This document shows, in pieces, positions 1 to 12,950 of a stretch of DNA of 64,000 nt. Within the stretch, counting starts at the first letter, position 1, and every line of letters begins with the position of its first letter. The stretch comes from Lepas anatifera. Taxonomy: Eukaryota; Arthropoda; Thecostraca; Lepadidae. The stretch covers positions 1-64,000 of the forward strand of contig JAOTON010000471.1 of the NCBI GenBank assembly GCA_034440635.1, in the 5' to 3' direction. The translations under genes and the position numbers were made by a program. Below the pieces are notes generated by a model that did not search any database, was not told the origin of the DNA, and saw nothing but the letters and a program-made list of their open reading frames with translations.

Positions 1-971
1 CAACGGTGAAGGAATTCCTCCACGCCCATGTGACCTCACTCGGGCGTGGAGGAGTCTCTCTTGAACGTACCTTTAGGTAAAGGTATCTTGGGGCAGGCGT
101 GCTGCAAACGTTTGCTTTGTATCATCGTTCCAGTTGGGTCATTCCACCATAAATCGACCAAGGCATAAAACCATACTATTTTTAATTTCCTCCAAAATTG
201 GTAGGGGAGAGCGGGGTAAGATGCCCCATCCCCTCTTTTGGCAATCCGGGCCGCCACTGGTAAATAATATTGTTCTTGGTCGAAAGTAGAGGCTTTTATT
301 GTTTCTTGCGCAAAAAATTCAGTTCCCTCCTGTGATTTGCGTGGAGCTGGTGGGTAAGTCTTTGTTTCGATGCTTTTCTAAAAAAAATGCCCACACAGGT
401 TGCAGATATGCCGAAAAATATTGGATGTGTGCTTTTTTACTTCCCATTACGAATGATGGTATATTTAACTCATTTACTGAGCATTTCCCTTGAATGTATT
501 GATTGTATGATCTTTGCCCTTCAGGTTTTACCTAGTTTGGGTACTGATGGGAAAGATGCCCCATCAACGAATGGGGAAAGATGCCCCATGGGCAACTTTC
601 CCGGTGGAAAGGGGGCGTCTTTACTCAGAGCAATATAACGCAATTTGTTAGAGAAAACAACTATGTGTTGAACTTGGGGTTAGTCCAAACCTTACCCACG
701 GGCAGCGCCACGGAATTGTTTTTGGGGGCTACGAACTCTGGACTGGTGATGGCGGGGGACGTGAACTTTAAATTGACCGTCTTTGAAAAATCTAATGACC
801 ATGAAGCACATGAACAAATTTACGTAGGTCAACGTAGGTAGGTAATAGGGAGACAATAAAAACCTAGGTCGATTTTCAAAACTTGCCGGGAGACGTCCAC
901 ACAGGTTGGCGAGTTAGAGGATCCGTCCTCCTGTTCCTGTCCTATGCTTTCGACGCGCATGACCATACGTG
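1..971. other. Left-end intergenic stretch, no gene supported
   Basis: No convincing coding region is seen. The 10-mer GATGCCCCAT occurs at 220-229, 555-564 and 580-589, and its reverse complement lies in similar GC-rich contexts near 10,394. This suggests fragments of a dispersed repeat rather than a gene. The open frames here are short and have no recognisable domain. Confidence 0.5.
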
Positions 972-1802
972 TTAACACGCGCATTGACGGGGGCGGGTAC
1001 CCGCCCCTAGGGTTTTTCGGAGACAGCATAAAAACGGCGGCGCTTAGCGCCGCCGTACGTGGCATACCTTTTCCTCATTCTTTTTACAACGTTTTTTTCA
1101 AAATTTTGAGGTTAGGTCGTCTCAAGTCAGGTAACCAGTACAGGTCAAGTGATCTGACGTCAAAAAAATTAAGATAGCATAGGTCGGAACAGGGTGAACT
1201 TATCCGATTGAAACTCATATCACACAATGGCCCCACCAAGTTATCTAAAATATTTTGCTATCGATGACGTAAGGTCAGGTACGAACCATGACCTCTCCAT
1301 TGGAAATACATGGGAAAATGGTTTTAACTTAATAACTCAGTAATGAAGAGAGATAGAGCGTTTATTTTAACTGCATTATATTTGCCTTGTCGTTGCGTTT
1401 CTAATGATATGCCTTTTGCCCAATTTGACCTTGACCTGACCTCAGATCAGATCAAATCCTTGATTTGACCTAGCAAGGTCGTATTATATAGCATTCGATT
1501 TGGCTTGCTGTGAGGGTTCATATAGTTTAAATCGTTTTGCTCTGTCTTTACTTGTTCAGATGTAATGACCGAAAAACTTAATTTGCATGTTATCCCTATG
1601 ACGGCATGTTTTGACCTCTAGTGACATTAAATGTGACCTGACAAAAAAGGTTTAGATATTTTCGATGGAGAAGTGGATGGGCTATCCAACTCCGTTTACC
1701 GCTTTTCGCTACCCAGCGTGGTTCTCGAGATCTTAGGGGGCGAGTACCCGCTCCCCCCGTCAAAGCGAAGGTGGCTCAGACCCCCGTCAATGCGCGTGTT
1801 AA
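972..1802. mobile_element. TTAA-flanked non-autonomous element, AGGTCA-rich (family A, copy 1)
   Basis: The element is bounded by TTAA at 972-975 and 1799-1802. Immediately inside are perfect 18 bp inverted ends: CACGCGCATTGACGGGGG on the left and its reverse complement on the right. A TTAA duplication is the hallmark of piggyBac-type insertion, so a piggyBac-like MITE is the best reading, although the terminal bases differ from the best known piggyBac ends. The interior has no transposase frame. It contains a GC-rich hairpin (GGCGGCGC, TTA loop, about 1035-1053) and many AGGTCA/TGACCT half-sites. Related copies lie at 30,712-32,925 and 35,086-36,102, with partial ones at 26,880-27,350, 50,745-50,990 and 54,190-54,520. 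Confidence 0.75.
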
Positions 1803-2271
1803 ATAAGAGCACACTTCAATCTGTCGCTTGGTGACTAACCTTTCCAATCGAAGGCCTCGCACCTGAACCCAGGCCACTAACGCAAGGAATCCCATAACTG
1901 CCAAATTTTGTGGTTGGTGCTTTAATTCGATAAAGCTAATCCCAGCTCAATCATTAAAACCATGAGATAATTATTTGGGAGTTTACCGGACCTGACCTGA
2001 TGCCCTCATCATCATCATCATTATTGGTGTTTAGGGGCGCACCGACTACTAAGGTCATTTTGGGCCCATAACAAAGGAGAGGTTGAAAAAAACATAAAAA
2101 GTCCACAGACTTACAACGTGGTTCATATCAGACTACGACAGTGCTAGCAGTCGTCCAACCAAAACTAAAATAGAAAGATGGTCTGTAGAAGAAAAGTTGG
2201 ATGAAGAACATTATAAAAAGGGGCCAGCCCTAGCGATTTCAAGCAGGTCAAGTCATACAAAACCTAAACAA

Positions 2272-5200
2272 TTACGAAGGCGAGTAGATGGTATTAAACC
2301 CGGTGCTTTTCAGATAGCGCATTATGTTGCTGATATCCACAGAGGGTTGCTCTCCTAAGAGACAGTCTAGCGTGGGAAATCTCGGTAGACAGCGGGCTGT
2401 CTCGATCTCACAGTCCCGGCATTCTATTAGCACATGTTTAACTGTAAGTCTTTCACCACAACGCGGGCACTCTGGCGGGACGTGACTGGCTAAAAGGTAA
2501 GAGTGTGTAGAGTGGGTGTGCCCAATGCGCAGTCTACAAAGTATCACTTCTTCCCTTCTGCAACCCGCGTTGCTAGACGACCACAGTCCCAGCCGGGGTT
2601 TAAGTTCTCTGAGCTTCCTGCCCTTGGGATCGCCGTCCCATTGACGCTGCCAAGCCTCGGTCAGGTGATTCCTAACGTAAGGAAACAAGTCAAAAAAGGG
2701 GACTTTAATTCCCCGTGGGGGCTCTCCTCTCGCCGCGTCTTTGGCTGCACCGTCCGCCCTCTCTTTACCAGAAATCCCACAGTGGCTCGGCACTCACACA
2801 AGCGTTACATGCTTTCCCCGGCTCATAGCTTTATGTATCTTCTCTCTAATGAGGGGTAAAAGGTATGAGCTCGATGGGCCATGGTTAGAAGCTTGAAGTG
2901 ATTGTAAGGATGACAGTGAGTCACTAAAAATTACGCACCGGTTCATTCTCAAACGTAAAACCTGGTCCATACATCGAAATATCGCATATAACTCCGCTGT
3001 AAAAACTGAGACCATCGGTGGTAGAGTGAAACGTCTTTGAACATCAGCACTGACGGATGCGCATCCAGTTCCATCAACACTCTTCGATCCATCCGTAAAA
3101 AATAATGTGTGGTTTTGGTACGTATCTGAGCAGTATTCCAGAAAACTTTGTCGAACTGCCTCTGGCATCAGGCCCCTGGTCAGCCCCAGGAGCTGCGTGT
3201 CTATAAAGACTCTGGAAGTCTGCCATGGCTCAGCAGCAGGCAGCTGCATCGACTCGACGTCCTCAGGATCGACACCAGCCTCCTGAAGCCACGCACGGAG
3301 TCTAATTCCGGGGTGTCGAGTGGATGCACGAGAGCCATTATCTATTTGCCTCAGGTTAGCGTTGTTAAAGGAAGTGTCGTAAGCAGGGTGTTCTGGATTC
3401 TGTTTGAGTTTTAATGCATATCGCATTGAGACGTACCTGCGGCGTAAATCCAGCGGCATTTCGTGCATTTCTGTGAGCATAATTGAAACGGGGAAGTGCA
3501 GAATGCGCCACTTTTAATTCTCAGGGCCTGATTTTGGAGCATATCCAGCATTTGCTTTGATGCTTCTGTCGCAGCGTCATATACCGCACTCGCATATTCT
3601 AGCTTTGATCTAATTAGGGATCTATACAGTGTCAACAGTGTTTTCCCATCGGAAGCATATGTCATGCGAGTTAAAACCTTGAGAATATTTAGACAGCTAA
3701 AGCATCTCTCCCTTAGTTCCCTGAGGTGCGAAAGGTATGTAAGCCGGCAGTCAAGAACCAAACCGAGAAAGCGTGTATCTTTAAAACGGGATCCTCACAG
3801 ACTCTCCGCCGGGTACAGAAATGCATGCACTTTGTTTTATCCGTCAAAAAGGATAGACCATTCCTCTCGCTCCACCGCTGCAGTTGATCGAGGCACAATT
3901 GCAGCTGTCTCTGTGCTGTAGAGGTGGAAGACGTGGTGACCCATATGGAAAAGTCGTCTACGAAAATAGCGCGAGAGACATTTGGCGACAGAGTGTCCCC
4001 TATATCATTAATCATCACAGCAAACAATGCTACGGACAAAACGCTGCCTTGTGTGGTGCCATTCTCCTGCATGTGCTGCTCTGGCATAAATGATCCAATC
4101 CGAAATCTGAAACGCCTGTTCCTCAAAAAGTTAAGAATAAACCAGCCCAGATGACCTCGCACTCCCATTTCAAAAAGTTTTTCAAGATTCCGTACCTCCA
4201 AGTCCAATCATAAGCTCGCTCAACGTCAAAGAAAACCGCGATTGTGTGCTGTTTGTTAGCTAGGCCCTTCCTAACTGCCACATCGAGTCTAATGAGGTGG
4301 TCGAGGGTGCTTCTTCCTGGCGGAAGCCACACTGCACGTTGGACAAGAGACCATTACTTTCCAGAAACCACATAAGTGGCACACTAATCATTCTCTCAAA
4401 TAATTTGGAAACACTTGATGTCAGTGAAACAGGCCGGAAGTCCTCGGGCGAATCTCCTGGCTTCTCCGGCTTCTGGATAGGGATAACAATCGATTCCCGC
4501 CACTGTTCGGGAAAGTCATTGTTTTCCCACATGCTATTGAAAATATCGATCAATGATGAAAGTGATTGCGCAGGAAGATGTAGTATCATTTGATTGGTAA
4601 TTCGATCACTGTCAGGCGCCACATGCTTGAGATTTTTTAATGCCGCTTCCATCTCCTCCAAGGGGAAAACTAAATTGTATGACGCTGAATTGTCGTTCCC
4701 GAAATTTATTGGCCAGCGCTCTTGAATGTGTCGGTATCTTAAGAAATGAGGGCTCTGAGAGGTGTTGCTACAACGGTCTCGGAAGGTTTTTGCCACAAGG
4801 TCAGCTACGTTCTTTGGGTCAGTGATTTTTTCTCCGTTCAAAATGAGGACTGGCGTAGGTGCAGATCGCCGCTTGCCCTGGATACCCTGGACGCGGCTCC
4901 AGACCTGTGTAGATGGTGTGAAACGGTTTACTGTGCTTACATAATTTACCCACCACCTTCTTTTCGAGTTGAGGACTGTGTGGCGAGTCAACGCTCTCGC
5001 CCGCATGTAACTTATGAGATTTGTATTTGTGGTGTGTTTGTTAAAAATCCGGAAAAACTGCTTCCGTTTTAGGATCGCAGCTTTACATTCCAGCGACCAC
5101 CAAGGCACTGGGGTGTGTTTCGGCTGCCCTCTCGTAATTGGTATAGAACATTTTGCGGCTGTTATAATCATTTTGTTGAATTTTTCAATGGCTTCAGTAG

Positions 5201-5951
5201 CCGAGGCCTCCGGGTGAGGAGCCACAGTACCGCACGCAGCCCCAAATCCCACCCAGTCTGCACGCTTGTGGTTCCATCTGGGAGTCGTTGATGGCGGCGC
5301 ACCTGGCAAGGTCGAATGGATGAGGATAGGGAAATGGTCGCTACCGTAGGGCTCATCAAGAACACTCCGCTGGAGCTGGGTGACGAGAGAGGGAGAACAG
5401 ATGGAGAGGTCAATGGAGGAGAGGGCGCCAGAGGGTAGGGTTATATGGGTGGCTCTGCCTGAATTTAGAAGACAGAGAGAGTTTAGATGGAGAAAGCGCT
5501 CGAGGGTGCGGCCTCGGGGACACGTGCGGTCGGTAGCTCCCCCCCAGCGAAATTATGAGCGTTAAAGTCGCCCAATAGAACAGCGGGTGTGGGAAGCTGA
5601 TCAAAAACATGATTGAGAGAGGATATGTCAATAATGCCGCCTGGTGGTAGGTATATGGAACATACTGTTAGTTTTGTTCGGCCCAGATCGACCCGGGCAG
5701 CGACTGCTTGTAATGAGGTGTTTAATGCAATATTATAACAGGGGGCGGAGTGGTGGACCGCCACCAGTACTGCTCCGTATGCAATTGTTGTACTGAAAAC
5801 TTCTTTTCTGAATGTTTTATAGTGCTTGATATTTATATTTGAGTTAGGGGAGTTTCGTTTCTTGTAAACATATTGTTGCTGGTTTATATTCCGACAGAAT
5901 ATATTCAAAATCGGAGAAACTTGCACGGAGGCCTCGGCAATTCCATTGCAT
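2272..5951 (-). pseudogene. LINE ORF2: endonuclease, reverse transcriptase, RNase H (broken)
   Basis: The start is chosen at 5,951, where the frame opens MQWNCRGLRA and soon gives an LQET motif, as at the N-terminus of I-type endonucleases. Later endonuclease motifs are LLGDFNAHN (about 5,570) and SDHFP (about 5,335). The reverse transcriptase runs from about 5,300 to 3,450. It includes FRPVSLTS, the first catalytic Asp in AVFFDVERAYD (about 4,230), the TTQGSVLS block and the FVDD catalytic box (about 3,950). RNase H follows with TDGS, TAELYAI and FSDSLSSL. Its last block should read W-V-P-S-H-C-G-I, but the Trp codon is TGA at about 2,794. A Cys/His-rich segment (CPRCGE...KHVLIEC) lies near the C-terminus. 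At least five frame changes are needed to read through. Length without breaks, about 1,225 residues, is usual for the group. Confidence 0.85.
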
Positions 5952-6302
5952 TATTGTGTTCGCGTTCATTGTGTATTATTTATGGAAGCGGTCTTTTCCG
6001 GTTTGTGGAAAGGTTTAAGAAGCCTACCTCCAGTGGGTGATAGTCACCCCTTGGGCCCTTTTCACCGTTCCAGGGGTGGGCCCAACGTATTTTTGGCGTG
6101 AGTGGCTTCCTCCTCTGGAAGTCTGCAGGGAGGATCCACGTGCTCTGGATGTCTGGGGATGGTCCGGAGGGGTACCAGTTGCCGGGCGCTTAGTGGGCGA
6201 TCGCCCCGCGCTACCGGCTCGAAGTTTCTACGCACAGCCGCCACTGATGGTGTAGGGTTTGGTGACTGCGAGGCTGGTGTGGTCGGGGATGCTGCGAGAG
6301 TA

Positions 6303-7631
6303 TCACCCGCAGGAGGTACAATAGGGGACGGAGGGTGGCGTCTCCCCGTGGGAGAGTGTTTGCCCCTCGTCCCACAACCGTCCACCCCTCAACATCGAAG
6401 AGAGGTTCGGGTTCGGGAGGGGCACCAGGTGCCGGCTCCGACTCACCAGAGGGAGCAACTGGCTGGTGATCAGGGTCGGGGGCTTTCCCCCGTTCTCCAT
6501 CCCCAGCAGGTACCAAGGGCGGGGAGATGGGAGCAGAAGCAACGTCTTGCTCCCGCGACCCAACCCCACTGAAGGGGGCTGTGGAGGAGGTGCCGCCACT
6601 GGCCCAGGAGCCGGGGCGGCGGGCCGGCCAGAGATGACCAGCCCTATCCTCCCTGCCAGGCGGACAAAGTCCGCCATGGTCAGGGAGCGGATGACCTCCT
6701 CCGGGGTCATTCACGGACGGCTACGAACACCATCTGAAACAGCCTGTGAGTAGGATTTCTGTGGGTGTGTGGCCTCATAGGTATTACGAGCCTCTCGGAA
6801 AGTAATTCGTTTCTTGACCTTGATGGCCATGATCTCCTTTTCTCTCTCGAGAACAGGACAGCTGCGATCATAACCTGCGTGTGGGCTCTGCCCCTCTCCG
6901 CAGTTAACACAGTAATTTTCGGCGGTACAGTCCTCTCCCGTGTCGTCTTTGGAGCCGCATCGCCCACAGATCTGAGCGCCTCTGCAGGATGATGATGTGT
7001 GACCATACCGGTGACATCGCAAACATCTCATGGGTGATGGAATGAATGGCCTGACTGCGATTCTAGTGTAACCTACGTATACGGTCTCCGGAACATGAGT
7101 GCTGTCGAATGTTAAGATGATTGTGTCGCTATCTAATACTTCCGATCCTCTCTTGTTCTTGATTCTACGTGCCTCTACAACACTGCAGCTGGACAGTCCA
7201 TCTACAATGTGATCATCGTCTATTCCCCTGAGTTCAAAGCAACGGAACACTCCTTTCGAAAAGTTTTTAGTTCGGTGCGGTGTATATGATACTTTCACGG
7301 TTGTGACTTGTTTATTTCCGTTCTCGCGCTTGTAGAAAGAGATCTCATTTACAGTCAATGCTCGCTCTGCTTCTCCGGCATCCGAAAACTCAACCTCAAG
7401 AACACCGTCCTTCAGGCGGTCACAGCGGACAATCTTCCCGAGACGGTCGCAGGCCTGCTTTCTCTGAGATGGTGAGAGTTTCCCAAGGTCTGTTTCAGTT
7501 CCCCGCATCATTAAGACTCGGGGTCTAGAGGGGGCAATACTTATCCCGGACCGGGAGGGACCAGGACTAGGCCGGCTTGGCACAAGCAGTGGCGTCGGGG
7601 GAGGGAGGTTTGCGTGGTTTAAGGTATCCAT
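6303..7631 (-). pseudogene. LINE ORF1: gag-like nucleic-acid-binding protein (broken)
   Basis: An open frame of 306 codons starts with ATG at 7,631 and ends at TGA just after 6,711. The same frame resumes at once with ATGACC and continues to about 6,303 (MTPEEVIRSLTMADFVRLAG...). The stop is therefore probably a CGA-to-TGA change inside an originally longer ORF1. The second half of the main frame carries tandem CCHC-type zinc knuckles (CLRCHRYGHTSSSC, CGRCGSKDDTGEDC, CVNCGEGQSPHAGYDRSC), as in ORF1 proteins of Jockey and I elements that bind element RNA. It is followed by a conserved stretch ending SYSQAVSDG. The C-terminal part is Pro-rich. The gap to ORF2 (about 6,300-5,952) shows no intact frame. 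Confidence 0.8.
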
Positions 7632-8931
7632 AAGAAGATTGTTAAGTTCAGTCAGCCACGTGCGCCCCCTTCCAGACGAGGGTGCTACGAGGCGAGACGA
7701 CGTACGGGCTGGCTATACGGGGGAGACGCCGCTGTTACAGAGGGAGGAGAGAGACTCACCAAACCCCCTACCCCGACGACGGTCCCTCCTTGCACCTAGC
7801 CTAGACGACCCCGGGCGGGGCACGGACACCCCTCCCTCCCCGGGTGAAGTCGGGACCTCACCAAGGGAGGGAGGGGCAGCCGAGCCCCACTAAAGGCCGA
7901 CAGACTTTTACAATGCTGCTACTCTTGTTGATGCCTTCAAGAGTTCCCCGCCCTTGCGGAAATCTAGACCAAAGTAGAGTGTTGCTGGAGGCACACGAAC
8001 CAAAACAGCGCATACCTCAGCTCAGCTACCAGGACTCCTTCATCCCGGGGTACGGGTCGGTGCGCACCTCACCTTAAAAAGACAGGCGCCCCCACACGGC
8101 CTCATCGGAGCAGGCGACTACCACCTGCTCGTCACAACTGATTCCCGGCTGGTCCGAGAGAAGCGAGCCACCATCCCGCAGGGCCGACGATTAGAAGGAT
8201 CCAATCGTCAGCCACACGAGCCGGAGGCCCACATACACCCAGACCATCCAGGAATCATAGGCACGTGCGGGGACGCCCATGACACTGGGAAAAGGTGGGT
8301 AACTGGGAAGTTATGAGTTGGAAAAGGAACGGGTCGGTCTGCGCTGTCTAGCCCAGCCGCGCTTCGCACGCGACCGAGGCGTGCACACTCATGACGAACG
8401 AGTGCACACACCCCCGCCACCCGCGGAGACACGCCGGGCCAGACATCGCAGACAGTGGATAGGAGGGGTATTTAGGAGTGGACAGAAAGGATACGGGTGG
8501 AAAGGCATGGACAGACAAGGAAAGAAGAGGAAAAGGATCAAGGAGTTTGTGGGATTTGAAGTTAGGATGGCTAAGAAAGGATGAGGATGGCAGTCTCGAT
8601 TTGGCCCATCACCCGAAGACGGTGAGCGAAACCCATCCTGCCAACTGGGGTCGCGGCACCTGATGCCCCAACCGGAAATGACCTCATGGCGGGTTCAGAT
8701 CAAACTGGTGTGGTGGAGGCGCAAAATAATTAAAGAATTAAAATGAACAAAACCGTGAAGCATATTTTAAAACAAAATTGGCCAAAATCGGCCAATTTTG
8801 GCCAATTAGGCAGGGACTATGGCTGACCTGTTTACCCTGGATTCGCATACGAATGAGCTAGACCTGAAATATTATACATGGTTAATCCTGCAAAGCTCCG
8901 TACCTGATCTCCTATGTCGTCCCTACATTTG

Positions 8932-9145
8932 CCATCCCGGTAGCCCAGTTTGTAGAGCGTTGGGCTCCGGCCCGCTGCTCAGGAACGTGCAGTGGCAGTG
9001 CATGTCCAGGCTTGGGATCGGTTCTCCTGAGACGCTTCGGCGCTCAATAGTTTACCCGACGTAGGTCGGCTGGCAACTGACTGGTGAGAGGGTGACCTGA
9101 GTGGGGCGGCCGTCGCTGTGATTTGTGGGACGTTTAACTTTAACT
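8932..9145 (+). mobile_element. tRNA-derived SINE-like repeat
   Basis: The sequence GGTAGCCCAGTTTGTAGAGC at about 8,939 resembles a tRNA 5' half with an A box, and a degraded B-box-like segment follows downstream. The repeat fades into a T- and A-rich tail (TTTAACTTTAACTTTC, about 9,129-9,144). No intact tRNA fold can be drawn, so it is read as a SINE and not a functional tRNA gene. Confidence 0.4.
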
Positions 9146-9737
9146 TTCAAATTAAATCTTCATTACAGGAGTTGCCCGCTCCGATGGTAGGGCTAGGGTC
9201 TCCGCGACAAGTCCATTGATGACCTTAGTGACACTCCGACACTAAAAACCGAACTTGCAACAACATGCATCTAAAAAAGGCTCTGGAAGACAGACTAGTT
9301 AAAGGGGTTGAGATAGCAAATGTATCTAAAAAGACATTGACGAGGCAGGTAAAAGTTGTATAAGGAAAGAAAGACAGTGGGCATGACGATACCAGATATC
9401 TCATCTGTGGAGTGAGTTTCGTTCTCTCGTGCTAAGAATGGATCGAGTGCACTGCCTGGGAGGGCTGGGCCTGTGTGCCTTGACGAGAAGGCTAAGGTGG
9501 CTGTGCGCCATAAATGATAGACTGGGAGCCTGTGATGGTTAGTGGGAGGAAGCTTCGAGTCACCACAAGCCATTTTTACTGTCTGAAGTGAATGCTTTTG
9601 TACTTAACAACTTCTGGCCCATATTCCTTTTAAAATGTGGAATTGAAACAAAGGGAACACAGAAAAGACAAGGTAGGGGATTTAGGGGAGGTTCTCAGAA
9701 AACTCGTACCAGTTTACCTACTTCGTTTCGTACTTCG

Positions 9738-10139
<402 letters not shown>

Positions 10140-10879
10140 TTTTATATTACTTTTATAGTATGCTTTTATCCTTGGTTTTTATCGTTATTTTTACGTAACT
10201 TTGTTTTATCATTTAACGTGGAAACGTGAAAAAACCACCTACACGTTTTATCAATGTGCGTGAACGCTTCTAAATACATTCTGACTTCTGAATAATGCTT
10301 AAATGATTGCCAATGAAGCTAAGAACTACGAAAAAGCTAATTCATCAACGATAGACCAAAATAGACCAAAAATAGACCAAAAGCCCAGGGGTGGGGCATC
10401 TTACCAAGCCCCAGACATGATGCTTTATTTAAGATCTGACCCACGGATCGGAAGAACGACTCCATCACATGGTGCCATTGAAATTCACAGATTCAATTTG
10501 AAACTCGAACCTTTTGTCCCTCATAATTCCAGAACTCATGGACAATGACGGTCTTCGAATTAACCGGTACGAACTTGTGAATCTTTAATGCTCCTTTTCT
10601 CGTGACTGCCTTATTGAAGCGTTTTCGGAGCTCATTAGCTAATTTGAGTACTTTTGTTGAAGCATTTTGGGTAGAGATCGAGGCAAGCAATGGGACACTG
10701 CTTTCCGTGTCCTCTTCCAAGCATGTTTGCTGAGATCGTAAGGGGATGGGTAACCCTCCAGTAAAGGTGGCCCGGGGCATCATACCAGCGCGTGTTAAAA
10801 AGCACACTGGAGTGGAGCCTCGAAGGCCCGCACCTACTTTTTTCTAGGTGACCGGAGAACTCTTCGTGGCCAAAAAACG

Positions 10880-11705
10880 TTATTTCACTAATTTTGAGAA
10901 TATTCAACGGTACGTCGATTGGTCAAATAACCTTGAAAATCGGCCCCAATTTTGTAATTATGGACTTTCAAAGTTAAACCCTTTATTTTGAGATCGCTGC
11001 AATCGGGCAGTTGCACCAGTTGGTGTGCATCAAATACCAACTGGCAACGTTATAGCATCATATAAAACGGGATTATATGTCAGCTTTACCCCTCATGAAG
11101 GTCAAGGTCACATTTCAAGGCCATACCAGCATTCTCAAAGTCATTGGTCCGGTGCTTCCTGTCGCATGGCGTTACCCAGTATGACGCATATTATGCTACG
11201 ACGTCATAGTTAAGATAAATCAATGTAAAGGTCAAGGTCACAGGTCAAATTAAAATGTCATGGGTTAAGGTCAATGCTCATTTCCCGTCCAACGGTTGCT
11301 ATGGTGCTAGTCATTGTGTAAATAAGGGGAATATGTCATATTGTGACGTCATAGGTCAATGACCTTGAATGACCTCAAACCCAAAAATTAGGTTTAAAAT
11401 TCTTGGGACGTTCTCACTATGACCTTGCTCTGTTTTTAGTGCATTCTGGACCTCTTTGCGCTTAATCACGGCATTTCCGGATGAATACCTAGCTCGGCTA
11501 ATACTTGACCTTTATGACCTCGTTTGAACTTGACGATACTGGCCTAGGTCAATTAAGATCAGTCATAATATAGATTTCAATAGTTCCCACCGAGTCCCCA
11601 ACCGGAGTTTTTCTAGGCCTCCTAGTTTCCGGAGCTCAGGGGGCCTACTAGTCCCCCCTCCAGTGCCCGTAAGTGTCGGACGCCTCTCCAGTGCGGGTGT
11701 TAAGG
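10880..11705 (-). mobile_element. AGGTCA-rich dispersed element (family B, reverse copy)
   Basis: Read in reverse complement, the segment around 11,008-11,300 matches 18,990-19,300 and 59,660-60,090. Shared blocks are the GGCGTTACCCAGTA block, the GACGTCATAGTTAAGAT block and the TGCACCAGTTGG block. It is full of TCAAGGTCA and TGACCTTGA sites, for example near 11,097 and 11,229. The right end has the imperfect palindrome GGGGGCCTACTAGTCCCCCC (about 11,638) and stops at GTGTTAAGG near 11,698. No coding frame is present. Confidence 0.55.
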
Positions 11706-12950
11706 AATGGGACATTGATTACTTTTTTGTTTTAAATACATCCTTACCCTCATTGCCGACCAATTCCACCACTGATGCCTTTTTCGTGACCAGAGACGTA
11801 TGATAGTTGCAGCGACGGCGGACCGCGCTGGCGCACGAACCTCACAAAAGTGGGGATCGGGACGTTTGGGAGCTCAGATCTCGCTTTCTCTTAAAGTCTT
11901 CATTCTTTTATAATTGAATCTTATAGAGAAAAACATAAGGAGTAATATGAGCCTCAAAAAAATTGAGAAAGTCACAGGAAAATAGTTTTTATAGCTTTGG
12001 AAAAATTTAAGAATGTATAATATATTGAAAATTCAATTTTTTTAATCATATTTCTCATGAGCCAGAATTTGAAATTCGTCCTTAAGATACCTAGATAAAA
12101 TTTTTATGGCATTTCCAGAAGCATACAGGTAAAATTTCGTCTTTAAAAAAGACATGCAAGTGGGTATGGTCAAAATACCTCAGGCTATAATTTTCGAACT
12201 GTAAGTCAGGGAGGAAAATTAATACGAAAATCGTCATCAGCTCCATCAATAGTCCCTCTGACGAAAAATACACCGAAATCTGCAGCATGAGGGTGCTATC
12301 GACTTGTCGACTTGTCGTGGAATGCCCCAGCTTTTCCCATGTCTTTTCTATGGAAAAGGTTACCTGGTGACCTGACCTCAGGTCACCAAATCGAAAAAAT
12401 CCCGAAGATAAATTTTGTAGACTCCGGAGGGTTCATGAAGTGTCGAAAGTTTTAAATCCATCGGCTTACAAATGTAGCTATGGTAGAGCTCAAAAGTTAA
12501 AGTGAGGTGACCTTGGTTGACATCACCTGGTGACCTGACCTAAGGTGACCCGGGGTAATAAATTTGAGAGATGATGGAAAATAATGGGGTAAGAGGTAGA
12601 ACCCTCAACTGCGGTGCTTCCCCTCGTTGTTTTTCTACCATAGATTTCATTATTATAGGTGGGGCGAGGGTTAAGGAAGATTTTTGGATTTTGAGGCTTT
12701 GTGTCGCCTTCCCCGGACGTAGCTTCAATTTAAAACATGTTATAACCTCAGTTCGGCTTTTATAGCCTTTGGTAATCTTTTCTGGCATTTTCAAACGTGT
12801 TTAAACTTGACCTATGGTAATCTCGTAGTGAATTCTGCTCAGCATACTCATTATTTTAGCTCTTTTATGATGAAGAAGTTTTAGGCACTAAAAACAAATC
12901 ATTGGTGACTTTTAGTGGTGCATTGTATTGCATGGGACTGGTTCAGAGCT
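11706..12950. other. Non-coding repeat-derived stretch
   Basis: No gene is supported. The segment is AT-rich with two TGACCT/AGGTCA clusters (about 12,360-12,390 and 12,510-12,550) that look like further debris of the AGGTCA-rich families. Confidence 0.4.

Larger units (their letters stand above)
2000..8660 (-). mobile_element. Decayed I-clade LINE (ORF1 gag-like; ORF2 EN-RT-RNase H)
   Basis: This is a nearly full-length non-LTR retrotransposon reading right to left. In order it has a GC-rich 5' region (about 8,660-7,632), a zinc-knuckle ORF1 (7,631 to about 6,303), an ORF2 with AP endonuclease, reverse transcriptase and RNase H (5,951-2,272), and a 3' tail ending in an ATG triplet repeat (plus-strand CAT repeats near 2,007-2,022). 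RNase H in ORF2 excludes the Jockey and CR1 groups and fits the I group. Several frameshifts and in-frame stops show that this copy is dead. The outer ends are estimated from the tail and from the loss of GC-rich 5' sequence; no target duplication was identified. Confidence 0.85.

Noticed and set aside
6062..6714. Several overlapping plus- and minus-strand frames between LINE ORF1 and ORF2
   Set aside because: These are GC-rich LINE sequence; only the minus-strand continuation of ORF1 is supported.
8932..9145. Functional tRNA gene
   Set aside because: The 3' half cannot form an acceptor or T arm; the A-box-like part alone fits a SINE better.
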